A stretch of DNA of 64,000 bases. Source: an uncultured Acidobacteriota bacterium. Lineage in GTDB: Bacteria; Acidobacteriota; Vicinamibacteria; Fen-336. Where the stretch lies: NCBI GenBank assembly GCA_902826455.1, contig CADEEV010000020.1, positions 1 through 64,000 of the forward strand, given 5' to 3'. Shown piece after piece: positions 1 through 7,791 of this stretch; within the stretch, counting starts at the first letter, position 1, and every line of letters starts with the position of its first letter. The position numbers and the translations under genes were made by a program. The notes under the pieces are model-generated. The model saw nothing but the letters and a program-made list of their open reading frames with translations. It ran no database searches and was not told the DNA's origin.

Positions 1-418
<418 letters not shown>

Positions 419-512
419 ATGATGTTTACAGTGCTGTAACGACGACGGCGGAAACATCGAAGCGCAACAAACTTCAGCACTTCAATCGGACTTCGGTTTC
501 TTTGACAGTTCA

Positions 513-630
513 TCCCGGTGACCATGGCGGAGGGGTCACACCCGTTCCCATTCCGAACACGGCCGTTAAGCCCTCCAGCGCCGATGGTACTGCCAGGGTA
601 GCCTGGTGGGAGAGTAGGACGTTGCCGGGA
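513..630 (+). rRNA. rrf: 5S ribosomal RNA
   Basis: A complete 5S rRNA of about 118 nt lies about 95 nt downstream of the 23S gene, the usual bacterial order. The terminal helix is visible: TCCCGG at 513-518 pairs with CCGGGA at 625-630. Conserved internal segments are present (CCATTCCGAACACGG near 548-562 and the GGTGGGAGAGTAGG stretch near 605-618). I see no tRNA in the 23S-5S spacer. Confidence 0.96.
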
Positions 631-647
631 TTTTTTGCATCATGCCT

Positions 648-682
648 GAGCCCTGTGCGGGATCGCCCAGGGCTCTTTTTTT
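648..682 (+). terminator. Rho-independent terminator of the rRNA operon
   Basis: A perfect 8-bp stem, GAGCCCTG (648-655) with CAGGGCTC (668-675), encloses a 12-nt loop and is followed directly by seven T residues (676-682). It sits 18 nt after the 5S gene and separates the rRNA operon from yebC. Confidence 0.92.
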
Positions 683-748
683 GCCCGCACGAAAGCGCTA
701 CACTCCGCCTTTCGCGCGAGCGGCAGACGTTCGCAGCAGGAGTTCACG

Positions 749-1495
749 ATGTCCGGACACTCGAAGTGGGCCTCGATCAAGCACAAGAAGGGCGCGCTCG
801 ACGCGAAGCGCGGAAAGATCTTCACCAAGATCATCCGTGAGATGTCGATTGCGGCCCGCCTCGGTGGCGGCGACCCTGACTCCAACCCTCGCCTTCGCAC
901 AGCGGTCGACAAGGCCAAGAGCGTCAACATGCCCGCCGACAACATCAAGCGCGCCATCCAGAAGGGCACCGGCGAGCTCGAGGGCGCCTCGTACGAGGAC
1001 ATCACGCTCGAGGGCTATGGTCCGGGCGGAGCAGCGCTCCTGGTGGAAGGCACTACGGACAATCGCAACCGCACGGTCTCCGAGATCCGCCACGTCCTCT
1101 CCAAGAACGGCGGAAACCTGGGCGGCGCCGGAAGCGTCTCGTACATGTTCAAGCCCCGCGGCTACATCGCGATCGCCCAGGACAAGGTGACCGAAGACAA
1201 GCTGATGGAGCTCGCTCTCGAGGCAGGGGCAGAGGACATCCAGTCCGCCGGTGACATGTGGGAGGTCTACTCTTCCCCCGGCGCGCACGAAACCGTGCTT
1301 GCAGCGATCAAGAAGGCCGGCATCGAGCCGGAGACGGCCGAGATCGGCAAGTACGCGGAGAACCTGATCGCGGTCGAGGGCGCTAAGGCTCAACAGACCC
1401 TCAGGCTGATCGAAGCCCTTGAGGACAACGACGACGTGCAGAACGTCTGGTCCAACGCGGACATCTCCGACAAGGACCTCGAAGCCGCCAGCTAG
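749..1495 (+). CDS. yebC: YebC/PmpR family protein (TACO1 family)
   Basis: 248 aa, full length for the family. It opens with the hallmark MSGHSKWASIKHKKG and carries the conserved GYGPGG and LVEGTTDNRNRT segments near residues 90-110. Family members are described as DNA-binding transcriptional regulators and, more recently, as translation factors that relieve ribosome stalling at polyproline-type sequences; mitochondrial TACO1 is the eukaryotic relative. The start is supported by GCAGGAG about 7 nt upstream. The gene heads the yebC-ruvC-ruvA-ruvB-queA row, an arrangement found in many bacteria. Confidence 0.95.
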   Translation: MSGHSKWASIKHKKGALDAKRGKIFTKIIREMSIAARLGGGDPDSNPRLRTAVDKAKSVNMPADNIKRAIQKGTGELEGASYEDITLEGYGPGGAALLVEGTTDNRNRTVSEIRHVLSKNGGNLGGAGSVSYMFKPRGYIAIAQDKVTEDKLMELALEAGAEDIQSAGDMWEVYSSPGAHETVLAAIKKAGIEPETAEIGKYAENLIAVEGAKAQQTLRLIEALEDNDDVQNVWSNADISDKDLEAAS

Positions 1496-1537
1496 GCTCG
1501 GGCGCTCCTCAGCCTTGCGGCTAGAATGAGCGCGTCC

Positions 1538-2065
1538 ATGATCATCCTCGGGGTCGATCCAGGCTCCCAGCGCACCGGCTACGGCGCGATCGAGACCGAC
1601 GGTCGCCGCCACGTCCTACTCGAAATGGGCGTCCTGGCGCCGCCCCCGCGAGACCCACTGCCCGCGAAGCTCCGCTTCATCCATCAAGGCCTTTCGGCGC
1701 TCATGGCCCGTGTGCACCCCGACGCCCTCGCCGTCGAAGATCTCTTCCATGCCGTGAACACCCATTCCGCCCTCGTGCTCGGCCACGTTCGCGGCGTCGT
1801 GCTCCTGGCGGGTGCCCAGGCGGGTCTCCCCGTCCATGCCTTCGCCCCCGCAACCGTCAAGGCGCAGATCACGGGCTTCGGAAGAGCGGAGAAGCTGCAG
1901 GTCGCACTCATGGTGTCTCGTCTGCTGATGCTGCCCGCGGACATCGCTGCCGGGGACGCCACCGATGCCCTCGCGGTGGCCCTGTGCCGGGCTCACCAAG
2001 GGCGATTGGAAGACGCCATCGGGAGCGTCCCAGTCACGATCCGCCGAGGTCGCAAACCTGCATGA
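1538..2065 (+). CDS. ruvC: Crossover junction endodeoxyribonuclease RuvC
   Basis: 175 aa, the usual RuvC length. It is the Holliday-junction resolvase that works with RuvAB. The RNase H-fold motifs are in place: MIILGVDPG with catalytic Asp7, Glu67 in LAVEDLF, and the C-terminal DATDA acidic pair. The ATG at 1538 is preferred over the in-frame ATG at 1526, because it places the family-typical MIILGVDPG at the N-terminus and because 1526 lies inside a promoter-like TAGAAT (1522-1527). The stop overlaps the ruvA start (ATGA, 2062-2065). Confidence 0.95.
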   Translation: MIILGVDPGSQRTGYGAIETDGRRHVLLEMGVLAPPPRDPLPAKLRFIHQGLSALMARVHPDALAVEDLFHAVNTHSALVLGHVRGVVLLAGAQAGLPVHAFAPATVKAQITGFGRAEKLQVALMVSRLLMLPADIAAGDATDALAVALCRAHQGRLEDAIGSVPVTIRRGRKPA

Positions 2066-2658
2066 TCGCCCACCTGACCGGCCGGGTGCTTCGCAAGAGT
2101 CCCCAGGACGTCGTCCTCGACGTGACCGGCGTAGGCTACAAAGTCCTCATCCCCGTCTCGACCTTCTATCGGCTGCCCGAGGAAGGTGGAGAGGCGAGCC
2201 TCAGGATCCACACCCATGTTCGTGAAGACGCGCTTCTGCTCTTCGGATTCGAAAGCGCGGCGGAGCAGTCGCTGTTCGAGCGGCTCATCGAAGTCGCGGG
2301 CGTAGGACCCAAGCTCGCTCTCAACGTGCTTTCCGGGATCGAGGCAGCCGATCTCGTCGCCGCCCTCCGCTCCTCGGACCTGGCTCGCCTGACTCGGATC
2401 CCGGGCGTCGGCAAGAAGACGGCCGAGCGCCTCGTGCTCGAGCTCAAAGACAAGATGCCGGTCGTCGTGGAACCTCAGGAGACTCGGGAGGCCTCGCCGC
2501 CCGGTTCCATCAAGGAGGACCTCCTCTCCGCCCTCGGCAACCTCGGCTACTCCCGCGGCGAAATGGAACGCGGCGTCGATCGGGCCCTCAAGGAAGAGCC
2601 CGAGGGCCGCTTCGAGGACCTCTTGAGGCGCTCGCTGCGCGTACTCTCGGGTCGATGA
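2062..2658 (+). CDS. ruvA: Holliday junction branch migration protein RuvA
   Basis: 198 aa, full length. It starts [10 protein letters not shown], typical of the OB-fold N-terminal domain. Two helix-hairpin-helix motifs follow ([14 protein letters not shown] and [16 protein letters not shown]), and then the C-terminal domain III that contacts RuvB (around [12 protein letters not shown]). RuvA binds four-way junctions as a tetramer and loads RuvB. Translational coupling to ruvC through ATGA decides the start; longer in-frame upstream extensions would overlap ruvC deeply and have no homology. Confidence 0.96.
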   Translation: MIAHLTGRVLRKSPQDVVLDVTGVGYKVLIPVSTFYRLPEEGGEASLRIHTHVREDALLLFGFESAAEQSLFERLIEVAGVGPKLALNVLSGIEAADLVAALRSSDLARLTRIPGVGKKTAERLVLELKDKMPVVVEPQETREASPPGSIKEDLLSALGNLGYSRGEMERGVDRALKEEPEGRFEDLLRRSLRVLSGR

Positions 2659-2668
2659 GAACCGCCGC

Positions 2669-3697
2669 GTGAGCGACCCGCGCCTCGTCTCCTCGCGACC
2701 GATCGACGACGACCTGGGCTTCGACCAGTCCCTGCGGCCACGCCGCCTCGACGAGTACGTCGGCCAGCCCCAAGTCATCGCCAACCTGCGCGTGGCGATC
2801 GAGGCCGCGCGCAGCCGAGGCGAAGCTCTCGATCACGTCCTCCTGTTCGGGCCGCCGGGCGTCGGCAAGACGAGTCTCGCCCACGTCATCGCGGCCGAGC
2901 TCGAGACGCCCATCAAGGCCACGGCCGGGCCCATCATCGAGCGCGCGGGAGACCTCGCGGCACTCCTGACCGCCCTCGAGTCCCGGGAGGTCCTCTTCAT
3001 CGATGAGATCCATCGCCTCGATGCGAAGGTAGAGGAGATCCTCTATCCGGCCCTCGAGGACGCGAGCCTCGATCTGATGATCGGCACCGGTCCAGGCGCG
3101 CGATCGATGAAGATTCCCTTGAAGCCCTTCACCTTGGTGGCGGCCACCACGAGGGCCGGGCTGCTCACGGCGCCCCTGCGCGGCCGCTTCGGAATCGTCC
3201 ACCGCCTGGACTTCTACTCCCAGGCCGACCTCGAGTTCATTGTGACGCGCTCGGCCCGGATCCTCGGCGTTCCCCTCGAAGGCGAAGGTGCCCGGGAGAT
3301 CGCGTCCCGAAGCCGCGGCACGCCGCGTATCGCCAACCGCCTGTTGCGGCGAGTGCGGGACTTTGCCCAGGTGCGCGCCGCCGGTGTCATCACGGTCGAG
3401 GTCGCACGGAACGCTCTTGCGCTTCTCGAGGTGGACGTGCACGGCTTCGATGAGGTCGATCGCAAGCTGCTCCTGACGATCATCGACAAGTTCGGCGGTG
3501 GCCCGGTCGGCGTCAACGCCGTTGCGGCCGCCATCAGCGAGGAGCCCGACGCGCTCGAGGACATCTACGAGCCGTATCTCCTCCAGATCGGCTTCATCGA
3601 TCGCACGCCGCGCGGCCGCGTGGCCACACCCCGCGCCTACGAACATTTCGGCCGCGCCCTGCCTCCGGGAGGCATCGGCCAGAAGAAACTGTTCTGA
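2669..3697 (+). CDS. ruvB: Holliday junction branch migration ATPase RuvB
   Basis: 342 aa AAA+ motor that drives branch migration with RuvA. Visible motifs are Walker [13 protein letters not shown], Walker B LFIDEIHR, the sensor-1 region AATTRAG, GRFG, and the C-terminal winged helix around [14 protein letters not shown]. The N-terminal [12 protein letters not shown] is the family opening. The start is GTG at 2669, ten bases after the ruvA stop. The stop codon (3695-3697) overlaps the probable CTG start of queA. Confidence 0.96.
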   Translation: MSDPRLVSSRPIDDDLGFDQSLRPRRLDEYVGQPQVIANLRVAIEAARSRGEALDHVLLFGPPGVGKTSLAHVIAAELETPIKATAGPIIERAGDLAALLTALESREVLFIDEIHRLDAKVEEILYPALEDASLDLMIGTGPGARSMKIPLKPFTLVAATTRAGLLTAPLRGRFGIVHRLDFYSQADLEFIVTRSARILGVPLEGEGAREIASRSRGTPRIANRLLRRVRDFAQVRAAGVITVEVARNALALLEVDVHGFDEVDRKLLLTIIDKFGGGPVGVNAVAAAISEEPDALEDIYEPYLLQIGFIDRTPRGRVATPRAYEHFGRALPPGGIGQKKLF

Positions 3698-4728
3698 GGA
3701 TCGCCGACTTCGAGTTCGAGCTCCCGCCCGAACTCGTCGCCCAGGAGCCGCTCGCGAAACGCGACGCTTCGCGTCTCCTCGTGTTGCCGCGGAACGGCGA
3801 GGCGCTCCGGCACGTGGGATTCTCCGACCTCCCCGAGCTGCTCTCTCCCGGCGATCTCGTCGTGATCAATCGCAGCCGTGTCTTTCCCGCCCGTCTGCTC
3901 GGGGAGCGGCCGGCGGGCGGCGAGGCCGAGGTCCTGCTCCTGCGACACCTCGAGGATCCGCGCGACTGGGAAGCGCTCCTGCGGCCCGCTCGTCGGCTGA
4001 GGATCGGCGACCGCATTCGCATCGCGGAGGACCTCGAGGCGCAGGTCCTGTCCGGCGCCCTCGGCGCCGAAGGTCGCCGGCGCATCCGCATCGAGACCCA
4101 AGGCGATCCCTGGGAGGCGATCGAGCGGCATGGCCATGTGCCCCTGCCTCCTTACGTGTCGCGTCCGGACCGGCCCGAGGACCGCGAGCGCTATCAGACC
4201 GTCTACGCCCGCGAGCGCGGCAGCGTCGCGGCGCCGACGGCCGGCCTTCACTTCACGCCCGAGGTCTTCCGACGTCTGCAGGCGCGGGGCATCGATACAG
4301 CGGAGATCGTCCTCCACGTGGGGCCCGGCACGTTCCGACCGGTGAAAGCCGAGCGCGTCGAGGATCATCGCGTCGACCCGGAGCCCTTCGACCTGCCCGC
4401 GGCCACGGCCGCGGCGATCGCGCGAGCTCGGGCCCGCGGCGGCCGGATCATCGCCGTCGGCACGACGACCGTTCGCACCCTCGAAAGCCGTGCCGACACC
4501 GACGGAGCCGTGCGGCCGGGCCGTGGCGAGACGGACTGCGTGATCGTTCCCGGGTTTCGATTCGGCGTCATCGACGGCCTGGTGACGAACTTCCACCTGC
4601 CGCGGTCGTCGCTTCTCCTGCTTGTGGCCGCTTTCGCCGGTCGTGAACGGACTCTCGCGGCCTATGCCGAAGCCGTCCGGGAGCGTTACCGGTTCTACAG
4701 CTACGGCGACGCTATGCTGATCGTGTGA
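3694..4728 (+). CDS. queA: S-adenosylmethionine:tRNA ribosyltransferase-isomerase QueA, probable CTG start
   Basis: QueA transfers and isomerises the ribosyl moiety of SAM onto preQ1-tRNA to give epoxyqueuosine. The reading frame holds the family N-terminus ([18 protein letters not shown]), CPLPPYV-type and [10 protein letters not shown] segments, GTFRPV, and the C-terminal [13 protein letters not shown]. The conserved N-terminus begins right after CTG at 3694, inside CTGA overlapping the ruvB stop. No ATG, GTG or TTG lies in frame upstream near it, and the first standard start (GTG 3781) would remove 29 conserved residues. I therefore infer a CTG start giving 344 aa, close to the usual 340-356. 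The 3' end overlaps convergent serS by 17 bp. Confidence 0.93.
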   Translation: MRIADFEFELPPELVAQEPLAKRDASRLLVLPRNGEALRHVGFSDLPELLSPGDLVVINRSRVFPARLLGERPAGGEAEVLLLRHLEDPRDWEALLRPARRLRIGDRIRIAEDLEAQVLSGALGAEGRRRIRIETQGDPWEAIERHGHVPLPPYVSRPDRPEDRERYQTVYARERGSVAAPTAGLHFTPEVFRRLQARGIDTAEIVLHVGPGTFRPVKAERVEDHRVDPEPFDLPAATAAAIARARARGGRIIAVGTTTVRTLESRADTDGAVRPGRGETDCVIVPGFRFGVIDGLVTNFHLPRSSLLLLVAAFAGRERTLAAYAEAVRERYRFYSYGDAMLIV

Positions 4729-5998
4729 TTCGCTCGAGGCCGCCCATGTAGGGGCGCAGCGCCTCGGGAACATCGATCGAGCCGTCGGCCCGCTGATAGT
4801 TCTCCAGCACGGCGATGAGCGTTCGACCCACCGCAAGGCCGCTTCCGTTCAACGTGTGGACGAATCGCGGCTTGCCCTTGGGGTCCGGCCGATAGCGCAG
4901 AGCCGCCCGGCGCGCCTGGAAGTCCGTGCAGTTCGAGCACGAAGAGATCTCCCGGTACGCGTTCTGTCCGGGCAGCCAGACCTCGATGTCGTAGGTCTTC
5001 GCGGACGAAAAACCCATGTCGCCCGTGGAGAGCAGCATCACCCGGTAGGGGAGTTCGAGCCGCTTCAGCACTTGCTCCGCGTCCACGACCATCCCCTCGA
5101 GCTCCTCCATCGAGGTCTCGGGAGTGGTCAGTTTCACGAGTTCGACCTTGTGGAACTGGTGCTGGCGGATGAGTCCGCGGACGTCCTTTCCGTAGGACCC
5201 CGCCTCGGACCGGAAACACGGGCTGAACGCGACGTACTTGAGCGGCAACCGGCCCGCCTCCAGCATCTCGTCGCGGTGCAGGTTCGTCAGCGGAACCTCC
5301 GCGGTCGGGATCAGATAGAGGTCCTTCTCTCCCGCGCGCGTCCTGAACAGATCGCCCTCGAACTTCGGAAGCTGACCGGTCCCCGTGAGGGTCTCCGCGG
5401 TCACCAGGTAGGGCGGGATCACCTCGCGGTAGCCTCGCTCCCGGGTGTGGAGGTCGAGCATGAACTGGATGAGGGCTCGCTCCAGGCGCGCCCCCGCGTC
5501 CCAGTAGACCGCGAAACGAGCGCCAGAAAGCTTTGCCGCGCGCTCGAAGTCCAGGATCCCGAGCTCCGCCCCGAGCTCCCAGTGCTCCTTGGGCGTGAAG
5601 GCAAACGCGCGCGGTGCGCCCACGCGCCGCACCTCCACGCTCGCAGCGGCGTCGGCGCCGACGGGGACGCTCGCATCGGGCACGTTGGGAATATCGAGGA
5701 GGATCTCCTGGAGCCCCCTCTCCACGGCGGCGAGCTCCTCCTCCAGGCGCTTGATCTCGTCCGCGACGCCCTTCATCTCGGTCTTCAGTTCCGAGGCGTC
5801 CTCCCTGGCCCGCCCCCGCCGGGCGATCTCCTCGCCGGCCACGCGCTGACGGTGGCGCAGCTGTTCGACGCTCTGGAGCGCCTGGCGCCGACGCGCGTCG
5901 AGGCTCCACGGATCCTTGCCGGAGAGGCTCTGGCCGCGCGCCTCGAGCATCGCCTCGACCCGGTCCTTGTGCTCCGTCACGAACTTGAGATCCAGCAC
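4712..5998 (-). CDS. serS: Seryl-tRNA synthetase
   Basis: 428 aa class II aminoacyl-tRNA synthetase that charges tRNA-Ser (and tRNA-Sec). Residues ~1-110 form the N-terminal antiparallel coiled-coil arm that grips the tRNA variable arm. Motif 2 ([23 protein letters not shown]) and motif 3 ([19 protein letters not shown]) are clear, as is the [13 protein letters not shown] serine-site region. The start is GTG at 5998, giving the standard beginning [19 protein letters not shown] lies about 17 nt upstream. It diverges from galU and ends tail-to-tail with queA. Confidence 0.96.
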   Translation of the reverse strand: MLDLKFVTEHKDRVEAMLEARGQSLSGKDPWSLDARRRQALQSVEQLRHRQRVAGEEIARRGRAREDASELKTEMKGVADEIKRLEEELAAVERGLQEILLDIPNVPDASVPVGADAAASVEVRRVGAPRAFAFTPKEHWELGAELGILDFERAAKLSGARFAVYWDAGARLERALIQFMLDLHTRERGYREVIPPYLVTAETLTGTGQLPKFEGDLFRTRAGEKDLYLIPTAEVPLTNLHRDEMLEAGRLPLKYVAFSPCFRSEAGSYGKDVRGLIRQHQFHKVELVKLTTPETSMEELEGMVVDAEQVLKRLELPYRVMLLSTGDMGFSSAKTYDIEVWLPGQNAYREISSCSNCTDFQARRAALRYRPDPKGKPRFVHTLNGSGLAVGRTLIAVLENYQRADGSIDVPEALRPYMGGLERITRSA

Positions 5999-6041
5999 GG
6001 CTCCGCCGACCTCCCTGGAAAACGCGAGGATAGCATGGCGC

Positions 6042-6069
6042 CTGACGGCCGGATCGCGTGTGGTAGCAT
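6042..6069 (+). promoter_or_regulatory. Candidate sigma-70-type promoter of galU
   Basis: CTGACG (6042-6047) and TAGCAT (6064-6069) are separated by 16 bp, and TAGCAT ends 11 bases before the galU ATG. The spacing suits a housekeeping promoter, but each hexamer matches only four of six consensus bases. It would give a very short leader. Confidence 0.4.
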
Positions 6070-6080
6070 CGCGAACGAGC

Positions 6081-6953
6081 ATGCCTACGATCCGAAAAGC
6101 CGTGTTTCCTGCCGCAGGCCTCGGCACGCGCTTCCTTCCGGCGACCAAGGCGCAGCCGAAGGAGATGCTGCCCCTCGTCGACAAGCCGATCATCCAGTAC
6201 GTGATCGAGGAGGCAGTGGCCTCGGGCCTCACCAACATCATCATCGTGACCGGCCGCGGCAAGAACGCGATCGAGGATCACTTCGACGTGTCCTACGAGC
6301 TCGAGCGCATGCTCCACGAGCGCGGCAAGACCGAGCTCCTGGAGCAGGTGCGCGCCGTTTCCAACATGATCAACGTGTCCTACGTGCGCCAGGGCGAGAC
6401 CCTGGGGCTGGGACACGCGGTCCTCATGGCAAAAGACCTCATCGGCGACGAGCCCTTCGCCGTCATGCTCGGCGACGACATCATCGACAGCGAAGTGCCC
6501 TGCATGCGCCAGATGATCGACGTCTACGAGGCCCACAAGGCTCCCGTGGTCGCGGTGCAGAAGGTGCCGAAGAGCGAGATCTCCGCCTATGGCGTGATCG
6601 ATGGCGAGCCCGAGGCAGGATCGGATCGCGTGTACCGTATCCGCGAACTCGTGGAGAAGCCCAGGGCCGAAGACGCTCCGAGCGATCTGGCCATCATCGG
6701 CCGATACATCCTGACGCCCGACATCTTCGAAGCTCTGGAGAAGACGCCGCGCGACGCCGGTGGCGAGATCCAGCTCACCAACGGGCTCCGGGCGCTCAAG
6801 CAGAAGCGCCCGCTGTTCGGCTGCCGCTTCGAAGGCGTGCGGCACGATGCCGGCAACAAGCTGGGATTCCTGAAGGCGACCGTGGAGTTCGCGCTCAAGC
6901 GCCCCGACCTCGGCGGCCCGTTCCGCGAGTACCTGCGGGGCCTGAAGCTCTAG
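6081..6953 (+). CDS. galU: UTP-glucose-1-phosphate uridylyltransferase
   Basis: 290 aa nucleotidyltransferase that makes UDP-glucose from UTP and glucose-1-phosphate, feeding envelope polysaccharides and, in this genome, probably glucosylglycerate synthesis by GpgS at 36152. The signature [20 protein letters not shown] is at residues 5-24, the catalytic [10 protein letters not shown] follows, and the metal-site Asp lies in MLGDDII. The VEKP motif in [11 protein letters not shown] and the KLGFLKA C-terminal segment are typical. The ATG at 6081 is the family start. Confidence 0.96.
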   Translation: MPTIRKAVFPAAGLGTRFLPATKAQPKEMLPLVDKPIIQYVIEEAVASGLTNIIIVTGRGKNAIEDHFDVSYELERMLHERGKTELLEQVRAVSNMINVSYVRQGETLGLGHAVLMAKDLIGDEPFAVMLGDDIIDSEVPCMRQMIDVYEAHKAPVVAVQKVPKSEISAYGVIDGEPEAGSDRVYRIRELVEKPRAEDAPSDLAIIGRYILTPDIFEALEKTPRDAGGEIQLTNGLRALKQKRPLFGCRFEGVRHDAGNKLGFLKATVEFALKRPDLGGPFREYLRGLKL

Positions 6954-7298
6954 CTACTTCGCGGCCTTGCCGGTCGAGGCCTTTTCCTTGGTCTTGGCCG
7001 GCTTCGACGCGCTGCTCGTGTCGGTCGAAGAGCTGCTGCTCGTGTCGGACTTGCCCGATTCCGACTTGGCCGCCGAGCTCTCCTTGCCCTCGCCCTTGGG
7101 CGCGCTGTCGCCCCCGGACGACTTCTTCGCATAGTCCGTCACGTACCAGCCCGCGCCCTTGAACTGGATGGCCGGCGCGGACGCCAGTTTCTGGATCGCC
7201 CTGCCGCAGGTCGGGCATTTCTTGAGCGGCGGATCCGAGAATTTGCGGATGACCTCGAAGCGACCGTCCTTCGGGCACTCGTACTCGTAGAGGGGCAA
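6954..7298 (-). CDS. FmdB-type zinc ribbon protein with Ser-rich tail
   Basis: 114 aa. The N-terminal ~45 residues (MPLYEYECPKDGRFEV, then KKCPTCGRA) match the FmdB-family zinc ribbon regulatory domain, whose function is poorly known. The first knuckle reads CPKDG where the family usually has CxxCG, so one of the four Cys ligands is Asp. Residues ~65-114 are a Ser/Lys/Ala-rich low-complexity tail. The start is TTG at 7298. The stop codon abuts the galU stop with no gap. Confidence 0.8.
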   Translation of the reverse strand: MPLYEYECPKDGRFEVIRKFSDPPLKKCPTCGRAIQKLASAPAIQFKGAGWYVTDYAKKSSGGDSAPKGEGKESSAAKSESGKSDTSSSSSTDTSSASKPAKTKEKASTGKAAK

Positions 7299-7308
7299 CC
7301 GGACGACC

Positions 7309-7698
7309 CTAGTCGACGGCCTGGATGACGAGGATCACGATCGCGACGATCAAGAACACGACCAGGAGCTGCTCGACGTCATGGTCGAGTCCGGCCACAG
7401 GGTCCGAGCGGAGAGCCTCGGCGCGCCGCGCGAGGTCGCGGAGGTCGGCGTCCGACAACGTCGGGACCGCCCGTCGCACGGTGTCGAGATCGGCGCCGAG
7501 CGCCGTGGCCACGCGGGTCGCAGCGGGACGCGCGAGGGCCGCCTCGAGAACGGCCCGGTCGTGAGCGCGCTGTGTCGCCGCCTCGGCCAGTCGGGCATCG
7601 GCACTCTCGGGTGACACGAGATGTTCCTGGGCCCGTGCGCTGCCCGGGGCGATCAGGAGCCCGGCCGCCAGGGCCAGGGCCATCGTGGTGAAACGCAT
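7309..7698 (-). CDS. PA2779-like small secreted/membrane protein
   Basis: 129 aa. There is a signal peptide (residues 1-23, ending GSARAQ), an Ala/Arg-rich helical middle with an LSDADLRDLARRAEAL segment, and a C-terminal transmembrane helix (LLVVFLIVAIVILVIQAVD). This layout resembles the PA2779 family of uncharacterised bacterial proteins, but the assignment is from memory of the pattern and the function is unknown. It lies between the zinc-ribbon gene and polA on the same strand. Confidence 0.7.
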   Translation of the reverse strand: MRFTTMALALAAGLLIAPGSARAQEHLVSPESADARLAEAATQRAHDRAVLEAALARPAATRVATALGADLDTVRRAVPTLSDADLRDLARRAEALRSDPVAGLDHDVEQLLVVFLIVAIVILVIQAVD

Positions 7699-7791
7699 GG
7701 TGTCGTCCTCCTGCCCCGTGAAAGCGGGGCTCGACCACGAAGCATAAGGCCCGTACTTTCGCGCGTCAACGAAACGCGCCCACGTGAGGCC

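Noticed and set aside
419-512. Possible tRNA in the 23S-5S spacer
   Set aside because: No cloverleaf, no GGTTCRA T-loop and no CCA end; the spacer is just ~95 nt.
1526-2065. ruvC start at ATG 1526
   Set aside because: It would lie inside a TAGAAT promoter-like box and add four non-conserved residues before the family-typical N-terminus.
4701-7162. Long open frames overlapping serS and galU in other frames
   Set aside because: The translated sequence is low-complexity and the SerS and GalU frames explain the region fully.
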